In this document: piece by piece, positions 50,122 to 58,129 of the stretch
Layout of the letters: the number at the start of each line of letters is the position of its first letter
How positions within the stretch are numbered: the stretch's first letter is position 1
DNA from: MWBF01 sp040772005
GTDB taxonomy: Bacteria; Chloroflexota; Anaerolineae; CG2-30-64-16
Assembly (NCBI GenBank): GCA_040772005.1
Contig: JAXGYZ010000003.1
Span: forward strand, 434,001 to 498,000
Length of the DNA: 64,000 bases
Direction of reading: 5' to 3'
Translations under genes and position numbers: made by a program
Notes under the pieces: model-generated
What the model saw: only the letters and a program-made list of their open reading frames with translations
What the model was told of the DNA's origin: nothing
Database searches by the model: none

Positions 50122-52506
50122 ATGTCTGTAGGTGAGAGCCTGCCCGCGGCCGATATGGGCCCCCCACCGTTTTTCATCCGGGTTCTGCGCCGCCTGCGGC
50201 CCGACGAAGGGTGGCTGGTGTACCTGCTGGCGCTCGGCGTCGTGCTGACGCTGCCCTATGCCGCAGTGGACAGCGCGCTCGTGCCCGGGCTGCGTCCGGC
50301 TATCTGGCTGTCCTTCCTCGGCCTGTCGTTCAGTTGGTGGCTGGCCTACCGGCCGCGGCTGCCAGGCATCGCGGCGGCTTTCATCCTGGGGCTCTCGGGC
50401 ATCGTGGCGACGCTGGTATGGGGCGTGCGGGTGCTGAACGTCGGGCCGCTCGTCGGGCAGGCCGCGCGCTGGTTCGCCTGGCGCACGGGCGGGCAGGCCG
50501 CGCCTGCGCCACCCGTCACCTACTTCCAAGACCAGTGGGATGCGCTGGCAGGCTACGTCCAGCGCGTCGGCTGGTGGGTGGACGGGCTGGTCAACGGACC
50601 GGGTGTGCCCGACAACCTGGTGGTCATCGGGCTGGCGGGGCTGTTGGCCTGGTGCTTCGCAGCATGGGCAGGCTGGTGGATTGCGCGGCGCGGCCAGTCG
50701 TTCGTCGCGCTGCTGCCCACGGGCATCGTCCTGGCGCAACTGGCCTTCTGGGTGGACGATACGCGCTGGTCGCTCATCACCTTCCTGGGCGCGACCGCCA
50801 TGCTGCTGGTCATGTCGCGGCTGTCATGGCTCATGCGCCACTGGGACCGGACCGGCACGGACTATTCGCCCGAGATCCGGCTCGATATGGTGCTGATCGG
50901 CCTGGGCATCGCGTCGGTCACGATGATTCTGGCGCCCGCGCTGCCGTTCATCGCATCGAACGAATTCTCGCAGGCGTTCTGGCGCATCTTCGAGTCACCC
51001 TATAAGGAGATCGAGACGCGCGTCTCGGCCAGCTTCGAGGCCGGCCAACCGGTGCGCTCGTTGGTCCCGGCGTTCGGCGTTGCCGAGGGCGGGCTGCCCC
51101 GCGCGCATCTGCTCGGCGGGCGGCCGGAGCTGGGCCGGGAGATTGCGCTGCGGGTGCGCACGCGCGGCGGCGACCCCGGGCAGAGCCTCTACTGGCGCGG
51201 GCAGACATTTGCGCACTACACGGGCCGGGGCTGGGATGGGGGCGGCGCAGCGGTGACCGAGGCGACGTTTGCCGCGGGCGAGCCGTGGCGCACCGACATG
51301 GAACGCACCCCCGGCCGCGCGCTCGTCAGTTCCGTGGAGGTAGTGGAGGCCACGCGCAGCGTCATCTATGTAGCGGGCGAGCCGGTCAGTGCGGATCGGC
51401 CCTATCGGGCGCGCTACTATCCGCCCGGCGAGTTGGTGTCGCTGTCAGCGACGGGCGCGCCGCGCGAGTACACCGTCCTGTCCTACCTGTTCGTGCCCGA
51501 TGCCACGCTCCTGCGCGCGACCTCCGCCGAGTACCCGCCGGAAGTCGCCGCACGCTACCTGCAACTGCCGGAAGACCTCGATCCGCGACTGGCGACCTTC
51601 CTGCAGGAAGCCGCGCCCGCGGCACTGCCGCCGTATGATCGAGCCATCGCCATCGAGACCGCGCTGCGGCGGCTGGAGTATACACTGGATGTGCCCGTGC
51701 CGCCCGAGGGCCGGGAGCTGGTGTCGTGGTTCCTCTTTGACCTGCAGCGGGGCTACTGCGACTACTTTGCGTCCGCGATGGTCGTCCTGGCGCGGATGAG
51801 CGGTATCCCCGCGCGGCTGGCAGTCGGGTATGCCACTGGCAGCTACGACGTGCAGACGAGTGAGTATACGGTCACCGAGCTCTCCGCCCACTCCTGGCCG
51901 GAGCTGTACTTCACCGGCGTGGGCTGGGTGCGTTTCGAGCCTACGCCCGGCCAGGAGCCGCCGTTGCGTATCGCCTCCGACCCGCGCGCATTCACGCCGG
52001 ACTACCTGGGCATGATCCCGGACTTCGATCCGGGCCTGGCCGAACTGCGCGAGCTGGGTGAGGTTCACGTGGCGGAAGAGCAGCGGGAGGCTGCCACTTC
52101 CAACGTGCTGGCCGTGCTGACCGGGCTGTTGATGCTGTGGTCGTTCGCGCGCTTCACCCGGCTGGTGTTCAGCCCGCTGACGGCGACGGATGCAACGGGC
52201 GCAGCCTACATGCGCCTTCTGGACTGGGGCAGGCGGCTGGGGCGCCCCCCTGCGCCGGCGGACACCCCGCGCGAGTTCGTCCGCGGTGTGGTGGGCGCAA
52301 CAACGCAGAGGGCGCAGCGTGCGCGCCTTCTGCGGGGCATGACGCGTGCTGCGGCGGAGGTCGTGCAGGCTGATGCGTCGGACCTGCTGGACACCTACGA
52401 GGCCGCGCAGTTCGGCCCGAAAGTTGAGGCTGGGACAGAGAAAAAGCGCACCCGCCGCTGGGCGCGGCTGTGGCCTGCGCTGCGGCGGGTGTGGTTGGCG
52501 AAATAA
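50122..52506 (+). CDS. TgpA-like membrane transglutaminase-domain protein (copy 2)
   Basis: 794 residues. The N-terminal half holds about seven membrane helices; the extracellular transglutaminase domain has Cys546 (RGYCDYFASAMV) and His590 (LSAHSWPELYF) with WVRFEPT following. A final membrane helix (VLAVLTGLLMLWSFARF) precedes a DUF4129-like cytoplasmic tail. It forms a pair with the DUF58 gene. Like copy 1 at 24954 it has FEPT where TgpA has Asp. The IS630 element inserts 12 bp after its stop codon. Confidence 0.9.
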   Translation: MSVGESLPAADMGPPPFFIRVLRRLRPDEGWLVYLLALGVVLTLPYAAVDSALVPGLRPAIWLSFLGLSFSWWLAYRPRLPGIAAAFILGLSGIVATLVWGVRVLNVGPLVGQAARWFAWRTGGQAAPAPPVTYFQDQWDALAGYVQRVGWWVDGLVNGPGVPDNLVVIGLAGLLAWCFAAWAGWWIARRGQSFVALLPTGIVLAQLAFWVDDTRWSLITFLGATAMLLVMSRLSWLMRHWDRTGTDYSPEIRLDMVLIGLGIASVTMILAPALPFIASNEFSQAFWRIFESPYKEIETRVSASFEAGQPVRSLVPAFGVAEGGLPRAHLLGGRPELGREIALRVRTRGGDPGQSLYWRGQTFAHYTGRGWDGGGAAVTEATFAAGEPWRTDMERTPGRALVSSVEVVEATRSVIYVAGEPVSADRPYRARYYPPGELVSLSATGAPREYTVLSYLFVPDATLLRATSAEYPPEVAARYLQLPEDLDPRLATFLQEAAPAALPPYDRAIAIETALRRLEYTLDVPVPPEGRELVSWFLFDLQRGYCDYFASAMVVLARMSGIPARLAVGYATGSYDVQTSEYTVTELSAHSWPELYFTGVGWVRFEPTPGQEPPLRIASDPRAFTPDYLGMIPDFDPGLAELRELGEVHVAEEQREAATSNVLAVLTGLLMLWSFARFTRLVFSPLTATDATGAAYMRLLDWGRRLGRPPAPADTPREFVRGVVGATTQRAQRARLLRGMTRAAAEVVQADASDLLDTYEAAQFGPKVEAGTEKKRTRRWARLWPALRRVWLAK

Positions 52507-52604
52507 GGGCGGCTAGTAGTCCGTCAAGCATGATTTGAATTGGTGATCCAAGGTGAGTATACTTGTCAGAGTGCCAGCGAGAACCACTGACAAGGACACG
52601 AACC

Positions 52605-53078
52605 GTGGATCAGCCAACGACGCACAAGAAGTACCATGTCACCCTCACCGACGACGAGCGCAGCATGCTCCGGGACCTGCTGTCGGCGGGCAAGGCCCCG
52701 GCCCGGACCCTGACGCATGCGCGTATCTTGCTCAAAGCCGATGAGAGCGACAGTGGCCCGGCCTGGAGCGACGAAGCCATCCGTCAGGCGCTTGATATCG
52801 GTCTCTCTACGGTTGCACGCGTACGCCAACGCTTTGTCGAGGAGGGCTTGGAGGCCGCCCTGGAGCGGCACAAACCCCGTCGCGACTACAGCCACCTGGT
52901 CGATGGCGAGTGCGAAGCCCATCTGGTAGCCTTGGCTTGCAGTGCGCCGCCGATGGGCCACCAACGCTGGACGCTGCGCCTGCTGGCCGACCAGCTGGTT
53001 GCGTGTGAGTACATCGATAACATCTCGCACGAAACCGTGCGCCAGGTGCTCAAAAAAACGAACTTAAGCCTTGGGTAA
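52605..53078 (+). CDS. IS630 transposase, N-terminal part (OrfA frame)
   Basis: 157 residues from a GTG start with AAGGA upstream. It encodes the helix-turn-helix DNA-binding region (DEAIRQALDIGLSTVARVRQR) and the HQRWTLRLLADQLV linker. The frame ends shortly after LKKTNLSLG. A run of seven A (53052-53058) just before the stop lets a -1 shift continue as LKKNELKPWVKKEWCIPP, the normal family sequence. The full transposase is therefore a frameshift fusion with the next ORF, or this copy carries a 1-bp mutation. Confidence 0.87.
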   Translation: MDQPTTHKKYHVTLTDDERSMLRDLLSAGKAPARTLTHARILLKADESDSGPAWSDEAIRQALDIGLSTVARVRQRFVEEGLEAALERHKPRRDYSHLVDGECEAHLVALACSAPPMGHQRWTLRLLADQLVACEYIDNISHETVRQVLKKTNLSLG

Positions 53079-53755
53079 AGAAGGAGTGGTGCATTCCACC
53101 CCAAGCCAATGCCGAATTCGTGCACCACATGGAAGATGTGCTGGATCTGTATACGCGGCCTTTCGAGGCGCGTTACCCGCTGGTGTGCTTTGACGAGACC
53201 AGCAAGCAACTGATCGGCGAAACGCGCCGTCCGTTACCAGCCGAGCCGGGTCAACCCGAGCGCTACGACTACGAATACGTGCGCAACGGGGTGGCGAACC
53301 TGTTCATGTTCTTCGCCCCCTTGCACAACTGGCGCCACGTTAAGCCGACTGAACACCGCACCAAGCAGGACTGGGCCTACTGCATGCGCGACCTCGTCGA
53401 TGTCCACTTCCCAGACGCCGTCCGGATTCGGCTGGTTGAGGATAACCTCAACACCCATGATCCGGCCGCATTGTACGAGGTCTTCGAGCCTGCCGAAGCC
53501 AAGCGCATCTTGGATCGGCTGGAGTTCCATTACACGCCCAAGCATGGCAGCTGGCTCAACATGGCTGAGATCGAACTCAGCGTCTTGAGTGGTCAGTGCC
53601 TGGATCAGCGCATTCCCAACCTGCTCCGCCTCCAACAAGAGGTGGCGGCCTGGGAAGCCGACCGTAATGCTGCCGCCGCAACCGTCAACTGGCGTTTCAC
53701 GACGGCTGATGCTCGCATTAAGCTCAAGCGACTTTACCCGTCAATTGAGCCTTGA
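53059..53755 (+). CDS. IS630 transposase, catalytic part (OrfB frame, reached by -1 frameshift)
   Basis: Reading from the A-run in the -1 frame gives a DDE catalytic domain: VCFDETSKQ (first Asp), LVEDNLNTHD (second Asp) and HYTPKHGSWLNMAEIE (Glu). The frame is open to the TGA at 53755. The first internal ATG is at 53120, but it lacks a good ribosome site and would omit conserved sequence, so frameshifting is the more likely route. Confidence 0.85.
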
Positions 53756-53762
53756 CAAGGTA

Positions 53763-54851
53763 CTAGATGTTGAATCGAATGTTCAGGATGTCGCCGTTCT
53801 GCACGATGTATTCCTTGCCCTCCAGCCGGAGCAGGCCCTTCTGTTTGGCGGCCACCATGTTCCCCGCTGAGATCAGCGCGTCGTAGGCAATCACCTCGGC
53901 CCGGATGAAGCCGCGCGCGAGGTCTGTGTGGATGGCGCCGGCCGCGTCCACTGCGTTGGCGCCCACGGGAATGGTCCACGCCCGCACTTCATCCTCGCCG
54001 ACCGTGAAGAAGCTGTGCAGCCCCAGCAGGGAATAGCTCATGCGGATGATGCGGTTCAGCCCCGGCTCGCTGATGCCGTAGCCCGACAGGAACTCGGCAG
54101 CCTCGTCCGGCGGCATCTGCGCCAGCTCCATCTCCAGGCGCCCTTGCAGCGCGCCGATCGTCGTGTGCCGGTGGCGGTAATCGCAGAGCGACTCGATTGC
54201 CGTGTCCGCGGCTGCATCGCCCACGTTCAGCACGACAAGGATCGGCTTGAGTGTCAGCAGGCCGTAGTTGCGCAGCATCTTCATCTCGGCCGGCGTCAGC
54301 TCCATATCGCGCAGTGGCGTGCCCGCGTTCACCGTCTCGTTGAGGCGCAGGAACAGCGCCAGCTCGGCCTCGTCGCGGGCCTTTGCCTGCTTGTCGCCGC
54401 CCTTCTTAAGCTGCGCCTGCAGCCGCTCGATGCGCCGCTCGATGATAATCATATCGGACAGCAGCAGCTCGCCGTCGATGATCGCCAGGTCGCGGCACGG
54501 GTCGACGTTGCCCTCCGTGTGGGGCACGTCGGGGTCATCGAAGGCGCGCACGACGTGGAGCAGGGCGTCGCTCTGGCTCAGCGTGTTGAGCAGGGGGCCG
54601 CTCAGCCCGCCTTCGCCGACGCCCTTCGCGAGCCCCGCGATATCGGCGTAGGTCACTTTGGCATAGGTCGTTTTGCGCGGCTTGAACATGGCCGACAGGC
54701 GGTCCACGCGCTCGTCCGGCACGTCCACGGTGGCCGAATGCACGTCAAACTGGCCGGAGCTGAACGCGGCGGTCTCGAGGTTGCCGCGGGTGAGCGCGTT
54801 GAAAATGGTCGTCTTGGTGGAGTTGGGTAGTCCGATAATCGCTATGTGCAT
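53763..54851 (-). CDS. ychF: YchF/OLA1-family translation-associated ATPase
   Basis: 362 residues. An Obg-type G domain and C-terminal TGS domain (FFTVGEDEVRAWTIPVGANA) are clear, with a coiled-coil insertion (ERRIERLQAQLKKGGDKQ). DIAGLAKGVGEGG is the G3 region. YchF proteins bind ATP and associate with ribosomes. The P-loop here reads GLPNSTKTT: the normally invariant Gly before Lys is Thr, which may weaken nucleotide binding. The TAG stop abuts the TA duplication of the IS630 insertion. Confidence 0.92.
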   Translation of the reverse strand: MHIAIIGLPNSTKTTIFNALTRGNLETAAFSSGQFDVHSATVDVPDERVDRLSAMFKPRKTTYAKVTYADIAGLAKGVGEGGLSGPLLNTLSQSDALLHVVRAFDDPDVPHTEGNVDPCRDLAIIDGELLLSDMIIIERRIERLQAQLKKGGDKQAKARDEAELALFLRLNETVNAGTPLRDMELTPAEMKMLRNYGLLTLKPILVVLNVGDAAADTAIESLCDYRHRHTTIGALQGRLEMELAQMPPDEAAEFLSGYGISEPGLNRIIRMSYSLLGLHSFFTVGEDEVRAWTIPVGANAVDAAGAIHTDLARGFIRAEVIAYDALISAGNMVAAKQKGLLRLEGKEYIVQNGDILNIRFNI

Positions 54852-54967
54852 GGTGTTCGCCTGTCTTTATTCCTTCAATCTGTAGCGGGTCACGGTGCAG
54901 CATCCGTAGCCTGGGGCCTTGTGCCCGTCAGGTCGCCCACAAGGGGCTATGCTACCCTTTTTCCGGA

Positions 54968-55939
54968 TCAGACACCGAGCAGGTGCTGCTCCTGGACGAC
55001 GAGCGCGGCTGCACCGAGCAGGCCCACGTCATCGCCGAGCGCGGCTGGAACGATAGTCAGCCCCTCGACATAAGCGGGCTTCGCCAGCGTGCGGATGGCC
55101 TGCCACACTGCGTCCATCAGCAGGTCGCCCGACTTCATCACGCTGCCGCCCAGAACAATCATGTGCGGGTTGAACAGGTAGAGCAGGTTGGCGATGCCGA
55201 TGCCCAGGTAATGTCCTGCGCGGCGGAATGCCTCGCAAGCCAGCGCATCGCCCGCGCGCGCAGCCTGGCTGATGATGCGCGCGCTGACCCGTGCCAGGTC
55301 GCCGTCCACGAGGGTGCGCACCTGGCTCTGGACGCCTGCACTCAACTGCTCCCGGACGAAGCTGGCGATGCCCGTGCCCGCAGCGAAGGCTTCCACGCAG
55401 CCGCGGTTGCCGCAGCCGCACAGCGGGCCATCGGCCTGGACCACAATGTGTCCTGCCTCACCGGCCAGCCCGCGCACGCCCAGCACCAACCTGCCGTCCG
55501 TGATGATGCCGCTGCCCACGCCGGTGCTGATGGTCAGGTAGATGACCTCCCGTTCCCCGCGCGCCGCGCCCCACAGCGTCTCCGCCAGCCCCGCGACATT
55601 GGCGTCGTTGCCCAGGTAGGCGGGGCGGCCTACGTGCGCGCTGACGATATCGCGCAGCGGGACGTTGTACCAGCCGGGCAGGTTGGGCGCGCTGATGACG
55701 ACACCCTGCATCGGGTCCAGCGGGCCGGGCGAGCCGATGCCGATGCCGGTGATCTGCTCGCCGGGAACACTCTCGATCACCTCGGAGACGGCATCCTTGA
55801 TGCGAGCGATGACGGATTCCGGGCCTTCCACGGCCAGCGTGGGCCGCGCGGTCCGGCGGTGTATCTGGCCGTCCGGGTCACACAGTGCGGCGCGAATCTG
55901 CGTGCCGCCCAGGTCCACGGCCAGGATGGTGGGTTGCAT
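54968..55939 (-). CDS. ROK-family sugar kinase (glucokinase-like)
   Basis: 323 residues from the ATG after GGAGGAACAGGC. The N-terminal phosphate loop AVDLGGTQIRAAL, the sugar-binding GNDANVAGLAE, STGVGSGII and GEAGHIVV, and the ROK zinc motif LCGCGNRGCVEAFAAG all fit. No DNA-binding domain is present, so it is a kinase rather than a repressor, probably phosphorylating glucose or a related sugar. A TATACT (55982-55977, minus) upstream may be its -10. Confidence 0.93.
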   Translation of the reverse strand: MQPTILAVDLGGTQIRAALCDPDGQIHRRTARPTLAVEGPESVIARIKDAVSEVIESVPGEQITGIGIGSPGPLDPMQGVVISAPNLPGWYNVPLRDIVSAHVGRPAYLGNDANVAGLAETLWGAARGEREVIYLTISTGVGSGIITDGRLVLGVRGLAGEAGHIVVQADGPLCGCGNRGCVEAFAAGTGIASFVREQLSAGVQSQVRTLVDGDLARVSARIISQAARAGDALACEAFRRAGHYLGIGIANLLYLFNPHMIVLGGSVMKSGDLLMDAVWQAIRTLAKPAYVEGLTIVPAALGDDVGLLGAAALVVQEQHLLGV

Positions 55940-56028
55940 GCCTGTTCCTCCGGTTGCTGATGGAGCACAGTCGGCCAGTATACCACCAATTCGCGGCGGG
56001 GCGCGAATGCGGGTATGATTATGAAGAG

Positions 56029-56080
56029 GTGACGGGGAGAAGAGGTGAAGAGGTGAAGGGGAGAACGGGAGAAGAGGTGA
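56029..56080 (+). repeat. Purine-rich GGTGAAGAG simple repeat
   Basis: Imperfect tandem GAAGAGGTGA / GGGGAGAA units lie just ahead of the HD-domain gene. They supply several Shine-Dalgarno-like sites and in-frame GTG codons, which makes the gene start ambiguous. Confidence 0.6.
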
Positions 56081-56694
56081 ATTTGCCTTCGAGGGGTGAG
56101 GCGGAGGCAATGTTGCGCGAGGCTGGGGAACTGAATCCCGGGCCGTGGACCGCGCATTCGGTCCTCGTCGCGCAGGCGGCGGAGCGCATCGCGGCGCACC
56201 TGCCGGGGCTGGATACGGAGCACGCGTACATCGTCGGCCTGCTGCATGACATGGGGCGCCGCGCGGGCGTGACCGGCAACCGGCATGTCTACGACGGGTA
56301 CCGCTACCTGAGCGACCGGGGGTATGAGCCGGCCGCACGCGTGGCGCTGACGCACTCCTTCCCGTGCAGGAATATCGGTGAAGTCTTCGGCCCGCTCGAC
56401 TGCACCGCGGCGGAGCAACGCTTCATCGAGGACTACCTGGCCGCGGTTGAGTTCGATGACTACGATCGGCTCATCCAGTTGTGCGACTCGCTGGCGATGG
56501 CGGAAGGGTATGTGCTGATGGAGAAGCGGATGGTGGATGTGCTCATGCGCTACGGGCCGAACCCGTTCGTCGTGCCCAAGTGGCGGGCCGTCTTCCAGAT
56601 TCGCGATGACTTCGAGCGGGCGATGGGATGTTCGGTCTACAGCTTGCTCCCAGGGGTAATCGAAAACACCTTTGATTTACATAAGGAGGGGTAA
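56077..56694 (+). CDS. HD-domain phosphohydrolase-like protein
   Basis: 205 residues from a GTG at 56077 (GGGAGAAGAG upstream); an ATG at 56110 with GGAGG is the alternative. The HD motif is TAHSVLVAQAAERIA ... IVGLLHDMGRRAG, with a later RVALTHSFPC histidine. HD proteins hydrolyse phosphate esters of nucleotides or related compounds; the substrate is unknown. Its TAA overlaps the ATG of the next gene (TAATG), so the two are translationally coupled and may act on related nucleotides. Confidence 0.87.
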   Translation: MNLPSRGEAEAMLREAGELNPGPWTAHSVLVAQAAERIAAHLPGLDTEHAYIVGLLHDMGRRAGVTGNRHVYDGYRYLSDRGYEPAARVALTHSFPCRNIGEVFGPLDCTAAEQRFIEDYLAAVEFDDYDRLIQLCDSLAMAEGYVLMEKRMVDVLMRYGPNPFVVPKWRAVFQIRDDFERAMGCSVYSLLPGVIENTFDLHKEG

Positions 56695-57119
56695 TGCGCG
56701 TGTTTATCGGCGGCGTCATGCAGGCGTCGCGCGTGGATGATGACATCGAGGATCAGGGGTACCGCAACGAGCTGGGCGCGGCGCTCAACGCGCGCTGGCC
56801 GGAGCTGGAGGTCGTTGACCCGCTCGCCCTGCACCCCAACAGCGTGACCTACGATGACGCAGCCGCGAAGGCGACGCTCTTCGCACTGATGGAGCTGGCG
56901 ACCGGCTGCGACGTGCTGATCGCCTACGTGCCACAGGCCAGCATGGGCACTGCGCTGGAGATGTACGTGGCCTATCAGAAGGGCATACCTGTCATCACGA
57001 TCACGCCGATGCGGGCCAACTGGGTTGTGCGGGCGCTGTCCACGCGCGTGTTCCCCGACACCGCCGCGTTCCTCGCGTACGCGGACACGCTTGCCTCACC
57101 GGAGGAACTGGTGGGGTAG
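56694..57119 (+). CDS. Nucleoside 2-deoxyribosyltransferase-like protein
   Basis: 141 residues. The fold signature of the deoxyribosyltransferase/LOG-like superfamily is visible: N-terminal strand MRVFIGGVM, DDAAAKATLFALMELATGCDVLIAY, and the MGTALEMYVAYQKGIPVITI segment that positions the catalytic Glu and the ribose. Family members cleave or exchange bases of (deoxy)nucleosides. Coupling with the HD gene suggests a small nucleotide-handling pair. The assignment rests on motifs only. Confidence 0.75.
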   Translation: MRVFIGGVMQASRVDDDIEDQGYRNELGAALNARWPELEVVDPLALHPNSVTYDDAAAKATLFALMELATGCDVLIAYVPQASMGTALEMYVAYQKGIPVITITPMRANWVVRALSTRVFPDTAAFLAYADTLASPEELVG

Positions 57120-57130
57120 CGTGAGCCTGA

Positions 57131-57198
57131 GACCTTCGAGGTTTCGGGCCAATGGGTCAGCCGAAGGCTGGCCCAGGTTGGCACAATCTCGAAGGTCT
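57131..57198. repeat. Inverted GACCTTCGAG / CTCGAAGGTC pair
   Basis: 10-bp arms at 57131-57140 and 57189-57198 flank GGTCAGCCGAAGGCTGGCCC, itself partly palindromic. The right arm lies between the -35 and -10 of the tRNA promoter. Confidence 0.6.
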
Positions 57199-57206
57199 GC
57201 TAAAAT
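57178..57206 (+). promoter_or_regulatory. tRNA-Arg promoter
   Basis: TTGGCA (57178-57183), 17 bp, TAAAAT (57201-57206), 11 bp before the tRNA 5' end. Confidence 0.75.
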
Positions 57207-57217
57207 CGACTTCAGAT

Positions 57218-57290
57218 GCCCCCATAGCTCAAAGGACAGAGCAGATGCCTTCTAAGCATAAGGTTGCAGGTTCGAGTCCTGCTGGGGGTA
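57218..57290 (+). tRNA. tRNA-Arg (anticodon TCT)
   Basis: The 73-nt cloverleaf folds cleanly: acceptor GCCCCCA/TGGGGGT (first pair G-T), D stem GCTC/GAGC, anticodon loop CTTCTAA with TCT at 251-253 of this kilobase (57251-57253), 5-nt variable loop, T arm GCAGG-TTCGAGT-CCTGC, discriminator A. The outermost anticodon-stem pair is G-A. CCA is not encoded. Confidence 0.95.
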
Positions 57291-57293
57291 TGA

Positions 57294-57330
57294 CAAGACG
57301 CTCAAGTCAACCGGCTTGAGCGTCTTGTTT
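57294..57330 (+). terminator. Rho-independent terminator of the tRNA gene
   Basis: 13-bp perfect arms CAAGACGCTCAAG (57294-57306) and CTTGAGCGTCTTG (57315-57327), an 8-nt loop and a short T-run, immediately after the tRNA. Confidence 0.85.
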
Positions 57331-57343
57331 ATGGAGTATGCCT

Positions 57344-57730
57344 CTACCAGAGTGCCTCGCTCTCATACTGCCGGATCAGCGGATCGGCGGTAATGATCGG
57401 CAATCCCTCGGCTAGCGCCTGTGCGACCAGCAGGCGGTCAAACGGATCACGGTGAAGGGGCGGCAGATCGTATACGCGCAACGCGTGGGTGATCTGAACC
57501 GGCATCGGCTGGAATCCGCTCGCCTGCATGTGCTGCGGGACGAATTCTGCTGGAGATACGGGCAGCGGTAATCGTCCGGTTTGCACTTTGATCGCGATTT
57601 CCCATGCGCTTGCCGCGCTGAGGTACAGCTCGTTACCGCCATCTTCGATGATGGCACGAGCCAGCGACGAAAGCTGCGGATCGTCCGTCACCCACCAGAG
57701 GAACGTATGAGTGTCAAGCAGCGCCCTCAT
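57344..57730 (-). CDS. PIN-domain toxin (VapC-like)
   Basis: 128 residues. PIN-fold acidic residues: Asp6 in LLDTHTFLWW, Glu in SAASAWEIAIK, Asp in RDPFDRLLVAQA and Asp in PIITADPLI. These proteins are metal-dependent RNases that cut tRNA or other RNA. The ATG overlaps the stop of the upstream antitoxin gene by 4 bp, the usual toxin-antitoxin arrangement. It lies just beyond a tRNA gene and terminator, a common site for such modules. Confidence 0.93.
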   Translation of the reverse strand: MRALLDTHTFLWWVTDDPQLSSLARAIIEDGGNELYLSAASAWEIAIKVQTGRLPLPVSPAEFVPQHMQASGFQPMPVQITHALRVYDLPPLHRDPFDRLLVAQALAEGLPIITADPLIRQYESEALW

Positions 57731-57963
57731 ACGCCGAAATCCCTCAGCACATCCTCGCTCAAGGGTTCATTGAAGTCCTGAGGCACGGTGAAGAGACCCG
57801 CCGCAGAGCCTGGCTTGCGGCGCTTATCTGTCTGTTTCACAGAAACCAATCGCGCGACTGGCTTTCCTGCATGCGCGATGATGATCTCTTCCCCCGCCTG
57901 CACTCGCATCAAGAGGCGCGACAGGTGAGTCTTCGCTTCATGGATATTGACAGTAACAGTCAT
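57727..57963 (-). CDS. Phd/YefM-family antitoxin
   Basis: 78 residues. The N-terminal DNA-binding fold (TVNIHEAKTHLSRLLMRVQAGEEIIIAHAGKPVARLV) is the prevent-host-death/type II antitoxin pattern. The C-terminal tail (FTVPQDFNEPLSEDVLRDFG) would neutralise the toxin. GAGG lies upstream of the ATG. It overlaps the toxin gene by 4 bp and probably represses its own promoter at 57996-58024. Confidence 0.93.
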   Translation of the reverse strand: MTVTVNIHEAKTHLSRLLMRVQAGEEIIIAHAGKPVARLVSVKQTDKRRKPGSAAGLFTVPQDFNEPLSEDVLRDFGV

Positions 57964-57995
57964 GCCCGGACCTCTGTAACCTGTGATTTGGCTTG

Positions 57996-58024
57996 ATTCT
58001 ACACTTAGTCAACTGGTTAGTCAA
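57996..58024 (-). promoter_or_regulatory. Toxin-antitoxin promoter with direct-repeat operator
   Basis: On the minus strand, TTGACT (58024-58019) and TAGAAT (58001-57996), 17 bp apart. Two TTAGTCAA direct repeats (plus strand 58005-58012 and 58017-58024) separated by CTGG cover the -35 and spacer, a likely antitoxin binding site. Confidence 0.75.
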
Positions 58025-58129
58025 GTAAAGTGAGCGACACCGGCAGGATACAATGGCATCTGCCGTCCACTTGGATTGTGGGTGGCAGGCAGACTGTAGT
58101 ATCCGTTTATCCGTTGCGCCGAGCGCGCC

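Larger units (their letters stand above)
52519..53760 (+). mobile_element. IS630-family insertion sequence
   Basis: About 1242 bp, bounded by TA dinucleotides at 52517-52518 and 53761-53762, the expected IS630/Tc1 target duplication. The imperfect terminal inverted repeats are GTCCGTCAAGCATGATTTGA (left) and the inverse of TCAATTGAGCCTTGACAAGG (right), about 12 of 20 matching. It encodes a transposase in two frames. It sits between tgpA copy 2 and the convergent ychF, 3' to both, so it disrupts no gene. Confidence 0.85.
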
